NCBI GenBank assembly: GCA_021815905.1
Contig: JAKAZP010000127.1
Location: 1-7,331 of the forward strand
Direction: 5' to 3'
DNA: 7,331 nt
Source of the DNA: Pseudomonadota bacterium
Lineage (GTDB): Bacteria > Pseudomonadota > Gammaproteobacteria > Steroidobacterales > Steroidobacteraceae
The position numbers and the translations under genes are program-made. Of this stretch, positions 1-5,889 are shown in pieces (position 1 is the first letter of the stretch; the number at the start of each line of letters is the position of its first letter). The notes under the pieces are model-generated. The model saw only the letters and a program-made list of their open reading frames with translations. It was not told the DNA's origin and made no database searches.

Positions 1-360
1 CGCCCAGATCACCCCGCCCCGAGGACCTTCCGGCAGGCTCATGGGATTGACGGGCAGCTCCCCGTCCCACCACACGCCGCCGCGCACATAAAAGAGAGTC
101 CGGCCCTCGCCGCTCCAGGCGAGACCCGAAATGTTGTTGCCGTCATCACCCCGATAGCGCGTAAGCCGCCGGGCCGAGTACCCGCCGCCCCGCCCGCGCC
201 GGGCAAGCCACACGTTGCGCGCCCCGCGCTCGTTGTAGATCCAGGCGACGGCGCCATTGCGCGGCGAGGCGACAAGATCGTACGGGAAAGGGGCGCTCGC
301 GATCTCGCCCATGCCGAGAAGCCGGGCGTTCTTCCGCGATGCAGCGGGCTTGTTCTTCAT
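1..360 (-). CDS. S9 family peptidase (prolyl-oligopeptidase/DPP-IV-like), N-terminal part, cut by window edge
   Basis: The frame is open from the ATG at 360 to base 1, giving 120 residues of the N-terminus; the catalytic hydrolase domain lies outside the window. The readable part looks like the start of the beta-propeller domain of S9 serine peptidases. It has a PYDLVASP segment near residue 26, a VAWIYNERGARNVWLA segment at about 38-53, an RLTRYRGDDG segment followed by ISGLAWS, then LFYVRGG and a final NPMSLPEGPRGGVIWA. This order (GRVAW..RN.W.A / LT.y..DDG / L.Ws.dG / yvRGG / NP.s.p.G...iWa) is familiar from S9 peptidases of Gram-negative bacteria. The start is supported by AGGAGC four bases upstream. 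No hydrophobic signal peptide is visible, although many relatives are exported, so the protein may be cytoplasmic. It diverges from the AraC-type regulator gene. The family is recognised by pattern only; substrate and active site cannot be judged. Confidence 0.72.
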   Translation of the reverse strand, partial: MKNKPAASRKNARLLGMGEIASAPFPYDLVASPRNGAVAWIYNERGARNVWLARRGRGGGYSARRLTRYRGDDGNNISGLAWSGEGRTLFYVRGGVWWDGELPVNPMSLPEGPRGGVIWA

Positions 361-364
361 TTGG

Positions 365-370
365 GCTCCT
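365..370 (-). promoter_or_regulatory. Ribosome binding site of the S9 peptidase gene
   Basis: On the minus strand AGGAGC sits four bases before the ATG at 360. It is a good Shine-Dalgarno match and fixes the start of the leftward peptidase gene, which would otherwise be uncertain because the protein lacks a signal peptide. Confidence 0.6.
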
Positions 371-382
371 GTGGCGTTCCCT

Positions 383-427
383 ACCCGGGTGGGATAGCAT
401 CGGGTAATCGCAGTAGCTGTGATCACA
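383..427. promoter_or_regulatory. Two palindromes in the divergent S9 peptidase / AraC regulator gap (possible operators)
   Basis: The short gap between the divergent genes holds two perfect palindromes: ACCCGGGT at 383-390 and TGTGATCACA at 418-427, with centres 36 bases apart. The second has the TGT-N4-ACA shape seen in operators of FadR-subfamily GntR repressors, and a GntR/FCD protein is encoded about 1 kb downstream. It overlaps the most upstream possible start codon of the AraC gene (GTG at 419). If it is an operator, the real AraC start is probably further downstream. Palindromes this short also arise by chance, so function is inferred from position only. No convincing -35/-10 pair was found. 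Confidence 0.3.
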
Positions 428-1402
428 ATAGACCGGGAGGGCGCGGCCTCCAATGGACGATTCGGAGCCGCGACCTGGACTTTTCGCATGCGACAGATCC
501 GTTCCAACATGCGCGCAACCGGGACCGGAACCGCACCGGCTCGGGGTGATCCGGCCGTGACGCGCGCAACGACACCCTCGGTGCCGGCCGTGCGGGTCGT
601 CCGGCTGACCGCGCATGGAGCGCGTCCCGCGGATGCGCACGAGAGCGCGGGCGCCGGACCGGCGGTGGCCCTGCTGTCGCGCGGGTCCGGCTCGCTCGAT
701 CCGGGTCCGCCGCTGTGCGCGCTGTCCTCGCCATCGCTCGTTCTGCTGCCCTCCGCGGCGCGCTGCCCGATGCGCCTCGACGCAGGCGCCCGCGCCGCGA
801 TGGTGTTGCTCGAGAGCTCGTTCGCGCACCTCATGACCGCGCGCGAGCCGGCCTTCGCGAGCCTTTTCAGCGAGGCGCGCGCCCTGCCCCTCGAGCGCTC
901 GGGCGCCGAGCTCCGTAACATCGAATCGACCGTCACCGCGCTCGGCCGGGAGCTCGGGCTCGCGGCCGCGGCTCGCCTCACGGCGATCGAAGCGCATCTG
1001 CAGCTGCTCCTGACCGCGGCGGTGCGCGTGCTCGAGCGCGCCACTTCGCCCCGGCTCGCCGGCGCATCGGCCACGGAGCGCTCGAATCAACTCGTCAGCG
1101 AGTTCCTGCGCCTGGCGCTGGCGCACAGCCGGCAGCGGTGGCGACTGCCGGATTATGCCCGAGCGCTCAACGTCTCGACGGCGTACCTGCGCGCGACCTG
1201 CGTTCGAGTCACCGGCTCCCCGCCCGTGCAGCTCATTCACGAATGCCTGCTGCGCGAGGCCAAGCACCGCCTGATCGTCACCGCTTTGCCGGTCAGCGCG
1301 ATCGCGCTCGAGCTCGGATTCGAGGATGCCGCGTACTTCTCGCGGCTGTTTCACGCCAAGAGCGGTTTCTCCCCGAGGCAATATCGGCTGTCGTTTCGAT
1401 GA
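419..1402 (+). CDS. AraC family transcriptional regulator (PobR-like architecture)
   Basis: The longest reading gives 327 residues from GTG 419. The last 100 residues form a clear AraC/XylS DNA-binding domain. The first helix-turn-helix is at about 243-265 (LPDYARALNVSTAYLRATC) and the second at about 291-314, containing AIALELGFEDAAYFSRLFHAKSG. The domain closes with the family signature GFSPRQYR. The preceding part (about 55-210) looks like the divergent cupin-type sensor domain plus helical linker of PobR-like activators (VALLSRGSGSL near 83-93, helical from about 160). The ligand cannot be inferred. The start is uncertain: GTG 419 has no ribosome site and overlaps a palindrome, while ATG 488, ATG 509 and GTG 557 are in frame. 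Residues before about 50 look like untranslated or low-constraint sequence, so a start near 509-557 is plausible. The GntR gene follows in the same direction after a short gap, so the two may be co-transcribed. Confidence 0.85.
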   Translation: MITIDREGAASNGRFGAATWTFRMRQIRSNMRATGTGTAPARGDPAVTRATTPSVPAVRVVRLTAHGARPADAHESAGAGPAVALLSRGSGSLDPGPPLCALSSPSLVLLPSAARCPMRLDAGARAAMVLLESSFAHLMTAREPAFASLFSEARALPLERSGAELRNIESTVTALGRELGLAAAARLTAIEAHLQLLLTAAVRVLERATSPRLAGASATERSNQLVSEFLRLALAHSRQRWRLPDYARALNVSTAYLRATCVRVTGSPPVQLIHECLLREAKHRLIVTALPVSAIALELGFEDAAYFSRLFHAKSGFSPRQYRLSFR

Positions 1403-1453
1403 CAGCCGAACCCGGCCGACATGTTACGATCAACAAATGACGAGCAGCTTCCC

Positions 1454-2185
1454 ATGGACCTGAAAGCCCATACCAGCTCATTGCAGCCGATCGTGCGCGA
1501 TACGCTGCAGGAACGGGTGTACCTGCGCATCCGCCAGGCGCTCATCCACTCCGAGTTCAAGCCGGGGCAAGTGTTGACGATCCGCGAGCTCGCCCGCCGG
1601 CTCGGCACCAGCATCATGCCGGTGCGCGAGGCGCTGCAGAAGCTGACGGTGGAACGGGTGCTGGAGCTTCTGCCGACGCGCTCCGTCCGGGTGCCGGTCC
1701 TGTCGGCGGAGGAATTCGCCGACATCTGCGAAGCGCGCATGCTGCTCGAGGGACACATGGCGCGCCTTGCCGCCGAGCGCGCCGACCCCGCCGACCTCGA
1801 ACGCATCGAGCAGGCGAGCCGCGCGTTCCCGACCGCCCGCGGGGGATCGCCCACGGTCATCCAGCAGAGAAATCGCGAGTTTCACTTCGCCATCTATCAG
1901 GCCGCGCGTCAGTCGACGCTGATGGAGCTGATCGAGCCGCTGTGGGTGCGCTGCGGGCCGTGCACCGTGGCGCTGTTCGTCGACCTGGGCGCGGAGAAGG
2001 TCAAGCGCGGCGCGGCCGATCAGCACCGGGAAATCCTCGAGGCGATCCGCGCCCGCCGCCCGGCGGAGGCCGAGAAGGCCGTCGTGGCCGACATCCGCGC
2101 GACCAGCGAGCGCTATCAGAAGTATCGGCGCGAGCACGCGGATTTCTTCGAGCAGACGCAGCGCGGGCGCGCGGTCGAGCGGTGA
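1454..2185 (+). CDS. GntR family transcriptional regulator, FadR subfamily (FCD domain)
   Basis: With the ATG at 1454 the protein has 243 residues. A winged helix-turn-helix spans about 13-80: LQERVYLRIRQALI, then KPGQVLTIRELARRLG and the recognition-helix signature MPVREALQKL at 55-64. An all-helical FCD ligand-binding domain spans about 85-223, with the usual EARMLLEGHMARLAAERA, NREFHFAIYQAAR and DQHREILEAIRARRPAEAEKAV blocks. FCD proteins commonly bind a metal through conserved histidines together with a small carboxylate effector. H144 and H191 are present, but the third expected His (A-x-x-x-H-I/L) is Asp213. Members usually repress catabolic genes and respond to organic acids; the effector here is unknown. 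An in-frame ATG at 1421 would add 11 residues without family resemblance; neither start has a good ribosome site. The gene lies directly downstream of the AraC gene. Confidence 0.88.
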   Translation: MDLKAHTSSLQPIVRDTLQERVYLRIRQALIHSEFKPGQVLTIRELARRLGTSIMPVREALQKLTVERVLELLPTRSVRVPVLSAEEFADICEARMLLEGHMARLAAERADPADLERIEQASRAFPTARGGSPTVIQQRNREFHFAIYQAARQSTLMELIEPLWVRCGPCTVALFVDLGAEKVKRGAADQHREILEAIRARRPAEAEKAVVADIRATSERYQKYRREHADFFEQTQRGRAVER

Positions 2186-2231
2186 GCGCGCGGTGCGGCG
2201 GCGAGGGGCGCGGCAGCAAGGCGCGCTCGAG

Positions 2232-2252
2232 CCGCCGGCCTCAGGCTGGCGG
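2232..2252. terminator. GC-rich hairpin between convergent GntR and cytochrome c genes
   Basis: Bases 2232-2240 pair with 2244-2252 in a nine-base stem (eight Watson-Crick pairs and one G-T) around a three-base TCA loop. It lies about 46 bases after the GntR stop and about 54 bases after the stop of the leftward cytochrome gene. That is the expected place for a shared, bidirectional transcription terminator. There is no T-tract on either side, so an intrinsic terminator is not proven. The rest of the 2186-2306 gap shows nothing else recognisable. Confidence 0.35.
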
Positions 2253-2306
2253 GGGGACCCGTCCGCCGGCCGCTCGCTCGCGAATCGAAGCGGCGGCGTC
2301 CCGGAG

Positions 2307-2627
2307 TTACTTCCCGCCCACGCTCGACCAGTAGGCGGCGATGTCGGCGATCTGCGCTTCGCTCAAGCCGAGTGACTTCAGATCCTTCGGGTGCGGCTTC
2401 TTGCCCGCCACGACTTCGTGAATGAGCGAGTCGATGTCGGCGGCGCTCTTGCCCTGCCACATCGTCATCATTCCGCCGTGGCAGGCGACGCAATTCTGTT
2501 CGACCAACGCCTTGCCGGCGGCGGCATCGGCGGCCGAGGCGATGGCGGAGGCCGAGGCGATGGAAGCGGCGGAGGCGGCTCCGAGCAGGAAGACCGCGGC
2601 GAACGAGGCGATCGATGACTTCCGCAT
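2307..2627 (-). CDS. Small exported class I (monoheme) cytochrome c
   Basis: The product has 106 residues. An N-terminal signal peptide (MRKSS, hydrophobic stretch at 7-18, Ala/Ser-rich run to about 37) sends it to the periplasm. One heme-attachment motif, CVACH, is at 46-50. The C-terminal helix (LSEAQIADIAAYWSSV, 88-103) is typical of small cytochrome c folds of the c5/cbb3-associated kind. In relatives the second heme ligand is a Met shortly before this helix. Here that stretch reads AGKKPHPKDL, placing His79 there, while Met53, Met54 and Met56 follow the heme site unusually closely. The heme may therefore be bis-His or use a shifted Met. The start is fixed by AAGGAG seven bases upstream. 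It probably shuttles electrons in the periplasm, and the nearby MtrA/MtrB genes make them plausible partners (inference). It is not in their operon, because the prenyltransferase gene lies between on the other strand. Confidence 0.9.
   Translation of the reverse strand: MRKSSIASFAAVFLLGAASAASIASASAIASAADAAAGKALVEQNCVACHGGMMTMWQGKSAADIDSLIHEVVAGKKPHPKDLKSLGLSEAQIADIAAYWSSVGGK
2532..2563. repeat. Short direct repeat inside the cytochrome c signal-peptide region
   Basis: A 14-base sequence, GGCCGAGGCGATGG, occurs at 2532-2545 and again at 2550-2563, an 18-base period. On the coding (minus) strand it encodes the repetitive Ala/Ser/Ile run at the end of the signal peptide of the small cytochrome c. 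It looks like local slippage in a low-constraint region and not a regulatory or mobile element. Confidence 0.55.
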
Positions 2628-2634
2628 GATCAGG

Positions 2635-2640
2635 CTCCTT
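2635..2640 (-). promoter_or_regulatory. Ribosome binding site of the small cytochrome c gene
   Basis: On the minus strand AAGGAG sits seven bases before the ATG at 2627. It is a strong Shine-Dalgarno match and confirms the start of the cytochrome c gene with its full signal peptide. Confidence 0.7.
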
Positions 2641-2661
2641 GGTCTTTGGAGGGCAGTGTCG

Positions 2662-2682
2662 CATCGCGGCGCTCGCGCGATG
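2662..2682. promoter_or_regulatory. Inverted repeat in the divergent cytochrome c / prenyltransferase gap
   Basis: CATCGCG at 2662-2668 and its exact reverse complement CGCGATG at 2676-2682 flank a seven-base spacer. The repeat lies in the 135-base gap (2628-2762) between the leftward cytochrome c gene and the rightward prenyltransferase gene, about 20 bases upstream of the cytochrome ribosome site. It could be an operator or a hairpin in the cytochrome leader. No convincing sigma-70 promoter was found in the gap for either gene. Confidence 0.25.
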
Positions 2683-2762
2683 AATACGCAAAACTGCCTA
2701 TTCCGCTCGCCGGGACTTGCGTCTTAATGGGCGCCGCCGTTCAATGGAATGGAGAGCCACGC

Positions 2763-3746
2763 ATGACATCCGAAGAGCCGCTGGGTCCCGCCGAGCCGAG
2801 CCTCGCCACACTCGCCGGTGACTCGCTCTGCGCCCGGGCGCGCCGGCTGCTGCTCGCCACGCGGCCCGCGTTTGCGCCGGCGTCGGTGGCACCGGTGCTG
2901 ATCGGCACCGCCTGGGGCTACCGCACGGCCGGCCACATCGACTGGGCGGTCGCCCTGCTCGCGCTCTTCGCCACCCTCCTCGTTCACCTGGGCGCCAACG
3001 TGCTCAACGACGTGGCCGATGACCTCGGGGGCACCGACCGCATCAACGCGGAGCGCATCTTCCCCTACACGGGCGGCTCGCGGTTCATTCAGAACGGCAT
3101 CCTGAGCGGCCACGAGATGGCCGTGTGGAGTGTGACGCTGCTCGGGGCGGCGGTCCTGCTCGGAATCGCGCTGATCGAGCTGCGGGGAGCGGGGATTCTC
3201 GTGTTCGGCCTCATCGGCGTGGCGCTCGGGGTGTCTTACTCCCTGCCCCGCATCCAGCTGGCCGCCCGGGGCATCGGGGAAGCCGCGATTGCCGTCGCCT
3301 TCGGAGTGCTGCCCGTCACGGGCGCCGCATGGCTGCAGAGCGGCCGCGTCGATGAGGCCAGCATCCTGATCTCGGTACCGGTGAGCTTGTGGGTCGCGGC
3401 CATTCTGCTCATGAACGAGGTGCCGGACCGCATGGCCGACGCCCGCGGGGGCAAGGCGACGCTGGTCGTGCGCCTCGGGACCGACGCCACGCGCCGGGTC
3501 TACCTCGGGTTGCAGCTCTCGGCCTGCGCCGCGTTCCTCCTTGCGGGAGCGGTGCGGCTCATCCCGTGGTGGATCGCCATCGCCTCCCTCCTTCTCGTTC
3601 CCGGCGCGCTGAGCGCCGGCCGCGGCATCCGCGAGCCGCTCGATCGCGCCCGCCTCACCGGCAGCATCAGGACCACCCTCGGACTGCACACCGCCGGCTC
3701 GGTGCTGCTGCTCGCGGCGGTGCTGGTCGCGGCGTTGTCGCGCTGA
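2763..3746 (+). CDS. UbiA-superfamily prenyltransferase (MenA-like, quinone biosynthesis)
   Basis: The 327-residue protein is very hydrophobic, with about eight to nine predicted membrane segments between residue 40 and the C-terminus. UbiA-family enzymes transfer a polyprenyl chain from its diphosphate onto an aromatic ring in the inner membrane. Both Mg-diphosphate-binding Asp motifs are present. The first is NDVADD at 82-87, in the context GANVLNDVADDLGGTD; the second is NEVPDRMAD at 218-226, followed by GGKATLVVRLG. The GGSRFIQNGILS stretch at 104-115 resembles the GGS...G.LS segment of MenA (1,4-dihydroxy-2-naphthoate prenyltransferase) more than UbiA proper, so a role in menaquinone or a related quinone is favoured; substrate specificity remains inferred. 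The ATG at 2763 is chosen because GGAGAG lies six bases upstream; the frame is open further, to ATG 2646, without family resemblance. The gene ends 20 bases from the stop of the convergent mtrB-like gene. Confidence 0.88.
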   Translation: MTSEEPLGPAEPSLATLAGDSLCARARRLLLATRPAFAPASVAPVLIGTAWGYRTAGHIDWAVALLALFATLLVHLGANVLNDVADDLGGTDRINAERIFPYTGGSRFIQNGILSGHEMAVWSVTLLGAAVLLGIALIELRGAGILVFGLIGVALGVSYSLPRIQLAARGIGEAAIAVAFGVLPVTGAAWLQSGRVDEASILISVPVSLWVAAILLMNEVPDRMADARGGKATLVVRLGTDATRRVYLGLQLSACAAFLLAGAVRLIPWWIAIASLLLVPGALSAGRGIREPLDRARLTGSIRTTLGLHTAGSVLLLAAVLVAALSR

Positions 3747-3766
3747 TTGACCGTCCCTCCAGCGCT

Positions 3767-5878
3767 TCATTTCCCCATCCGATAGAGGAACGATACGCCG
3801 ACGAGATCGACGGCGTAGCGATAGGGCGCAGCCCCGAGGGCGAGCAGCGTCGGAATGGTATCCGGTGACACGTTCTGCAGCGCCCAGTCGCTCGTGCCGT
3901 AGCGCGAGCGCTCGCAGCGCAGCGTGAGAGTGAGCGCCGGCGACCAGGCGTAGGTCGTCACGAGCTTGATCGTGTCGAGTCCGGTGCGGTCCTCCGGGAA
4001 CGGCTCCGCGGCGTAGCCCGGCAGCAGCAGCATGTCGGAGCGCGAGTCGGCGCGCTGGTAGTCGAGCTTGAGGCGCCAGCGGGCGGCGAGCGCGAGCTGA
4101 CCCCCGCCGCCCGCGGTCCAGAAGTACTGCCCCATCCGCTCCCGCCACACCGCAGCCCCGGCGGTCTCCAGGCCGGCGAGCAGTGATTCGAGGTGCTGAT
4201 AGCTGCCGTCGACGTAAAGGCTCCAGGGCTTCGGCGGCGCCCAGGTGAGGGTCGTCGACAGCTCGCGCTCGCGCGATTCCCGCAGGCCGAGCTGCGTGAG
4301 CCGGTAGGCATCCGTCGCGCCGGTGCCTTCGATCGAGGCGCTGAGCGCCGCGGTCATCAGCCAGGTGGCCCGGACGCTCAGGAACTCCCGGTCGCGCGGC
4401 GCATAGTCGAATGCGCGCAGGAGCGGGTTCTCATCGAGCGGCAGCGCGGTAGTCTGGAATGCGGACGCATCGCGCGTGTCGCTCCCGCCCTTCACCGTGA
4501 GACTCAAGGCCGCAAGCGGCGTGAGCGTGCCATAGCCCCACACGGAACGATTCAGGAGCGAGGTCAGCACCTGTCCCGGGGAGTAGTGCGTGTCGGTGTA
4601 ATCGCCCCCCACGCCCGCTCGCGCCCAGCGAAAGAGCCGATAGTCGGCGCTGCCGTCGAGCCGCGTCCGGTCATCACCGTAGCGCGGCGTGACATACGTG
4701 CCGCCGGGAAGGGTGTCGGTGACGACGTAGGAGATGGCAAGCGGGGTCGTGTGATCGTCGCGACCGTCGTAAGTCGCGCGCCCGCGCAGGCTCAATCGGC
4801 CCGCGGGGGTGAGCGCCAGCGCGAGCGCGTAGTGACTCAGGTCGACATCGCCGCCGAGGGAGCCCGGGAGCAGCACCGGATCGCCCGCCAGCGTGCTGCC
4901 GGGAACGAACGAGCCTTGCTGCGAGAGCTGACCGTCCGAGGCGAGGTAACTCAGAGCGCCCGACCAGAATGGCAGCCGCACCTCCCCCGAGACCGCCACC
5001 TGTTGCAGGGCGTTGTCGGGCGGCAGGGCGAGCCGGCCCGCGATCGACTGCGGCACGACGGACAGGTAGGGATTCTGAAAGTAGAGCTGATCGAGGTCAT
5101 CGTGAAACCACGAGCCGGTATAGGCGAGGCGCAGGCTCGCCTCGCGTCCGGCCCAGAGCGCTCCGGCCTCGAGGGTGTCGGTATGGCGATCGACCGGTTC
5201 GGGTAGCTGCACCGCCTGAAGCAGGAAGCTCGCTCCGGTGAGGTCCGTGCCGGCCTCCTCCGTGTGGCTGAACTTGCCGAACATCGTCCAGACGCTGCTG
5301 GCGAAGTATTTTCCGCTCAGCGCGAGGGTGCGCCGGTCGGACTCGATCCGCACGCCCTCGAGGCTCGCGGAGAGCGCGGTCATCCCGGCCGTCGTGCCGG
5401 CGCTCACCCAGTTCGGCGGCAGCACCAGTGTTCCGGTGCCGACGCTGCGGAAAGGCGTCACCGTGTCGTCGTACTGCCTGAACGGCTGACCTTGATAGGA
5501 AATGCGCAGCTCGTACCGGCCTTCCTTGCCTTCGGTCACGCGCGCTCTGCGGGAGGGCAGTCCCGCCCGCTCGAGATTGAAGCTGCCGTAGTCACCGTTC
5601 CGGGTGCGCCATGCGCCGTGCGCGCCGGCCTCGAGATAGGCTCCGTTGCGATCGATCCCGGTGTAGCGCCCGGAACTCGCGTTGGCGCCCTGCGCGGTGG
5701 CGATGCCGCCCTCCACGGTGGCGTTCGCGCCCTGGTAGAAGGGGCAGAGCTTGCAGGTCCAGGCGCTGGTGTCAGGTCGCGGCGGATCGGCGTGCGCGGG
5801 CGATGCGGCCAGCGCGGCGGCGAGCGCGGTCGCCACCGCGAGCGCGACGGCGGTATCTCTTGAATGGGCGTGCCTCAT
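3767..5878 (-). CDS. mtrB: MtrB/PioB-type outer-membrane beta-barrel of a porin-cytochrome conduit
   Basis: The 703-residue product is close to the length of Shewanella MtrB (about 700). Residues 1-30 form a signal peptide ending in SPAHA. The mature N-terminus carries the CXXC signature of this family, C42-K-L-C45, followed by PFYQG. The remainder is alternating-residue beta-strand sequence rich in aromatic and polar residues with charged loops, as expected for a large barrel (about 26 strands in the family). MtrB-type barrels sheath the decaheme MtrA so that electrons cross the outer membrane to a surface cytochrome. The preceding decaheme gene and the MtrC-type gene before it on the same strand make the assignment firm. 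The ATG at 5878 lies eight bases after the mtrA stop with only a weak TAGG ribosome site, suggesting coupled translation. The C-terminus (FLYRMGK) lacks the usual terminal aromatic residue of outer-membrane barrels. The reading frame continues upstream for 55 codons inside mtrA, but that extension precedes the signal peptide and is not used. Confidence 0.93.
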   Translation of the reverse strand: MRHAHSRDTAVALAVATALAAALAASPAHADPPRPDTSAWTCKLCPFYQGANATVEGGIATAQGANASSGRYTGIDRNGAYLEAGAHGAWRTRNGDYGSFNLERAGLPSRRARVTEGKEGRYELRISYQGQPFRQYDDTVTPFRSVGTGTLVLPPNWVSAGTTAGMTALSASLEGVRIESDRRTLALSGKYFASSVWTMFGKFSHTEEAGTDLTGASFLLQAVQLPEPVDRHTDTLEAGALWAGREASLRLAYTGSWFHDDLDQLYFQNPYLSVVPQSIAGRLALPPDNALQQVAVSGEVRLPFWSGALSYLASDGQLSQQGSFVPGSTLAGDPVLLPGSLGGDVDLSHYALALALTPAGRLSLRGRATYDGRDDHTTPLAISYVVTDTLPGGTYVTPRYGDDRTRLDGSADYRLFRWARAGVGGDYTDTHYSPGQVLTSLLNRSVWGYGTLTPLAALSLTVKGGSDTRDASAFQTTALPLDENPLLRAFDYAPRDREFLSVRATWLMTAALSASIEGTGATDAYRLTQLGLRESRERELSTTLTWAPPKPWSLYVDGSYQHLESLLAGLETAGAAVWRERMGQYFWTAGGGGQLALAARWRLKLDYQRADSRSDMLLLPGYAAEPFPEDRTGLDTIKLVTTYAWSPALTLTLRCERSRYGTSDWALQNVSPDTIPTLLALGAAPYRYAVDLVGVSFLYRMGK

Positions 5879-5889
5879 GCCATGGCCTA
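5875..5889 (-). promoter_or_regulatory. mtrA-mtrB junction with a two-codon mini-ORF overlapping the mtrB start
   Basis: Reading leftwards, the mtrA stop TAG (5889-5887) is followed by GCC, then ATG GCA TGA. The TGA overlaps the mtrB ATG as ATGA (5878-5875). The eight-base spacer GCCATGGC is itself a palindrome. The only ribosome-site-like sequence for mtrB is TAGG, containing the mtrA stop. A ribosome ending mtrA could therefore restart directly at mtrB, either alone or after the Met-Ala mini-ORF. The arrangement is seen directly; the coupling is inferred. Confidence 0.4.

Noticed and set aside
146..1381. A 411-codon open frame on the minus strand opposite the AraC gene.
   Set aside because: It is a GC-driven shadow: low-complexity Arg/Ala/Gly-rich product without domains, lying opposite a clear AraC protein and overlapping the S9 peptidase start.
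2717..2745. TTGCGT-N17-TTCAAT as a promoter for the prenyltransferase gene.
   Set aside because: The match to the sigma-70 consensus is weak, and the implied transcription start would fall inside the ribosome site.
2646..2762. Upstream in-frame ATG at 2646 for the prenyltransferase.
   Set aside because: The added 39 residues have no family resemblance and overlap the likely regulatory gap; ATG 2763 has a well-spaced GGAGAG.
3740..3772. GCGCT...AGCGC followed by TTCATTT as a terminator between the convergent prenyltransferase and mtrB genes.
   Set aside because: A five-base stem with a 16-base loop and an interrupted T run is too weak to call.
2724..4148. A 474-codon minus-strand open frame opposite the prenyltransferase gene.
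   Set aside because: The product is Arg/Gly/Ala/His-rich with no recognisable fold, and it overlaps both the prenyltransferase and the mtrB coding regions in other frames.
4193..5206. A 337-codon plus-strand open frame opposite mtrB.
   Set aside because: It is a codon-bias shadow of mtrB; the Arg-rich product resembles nothing, and there is no ribosome site.
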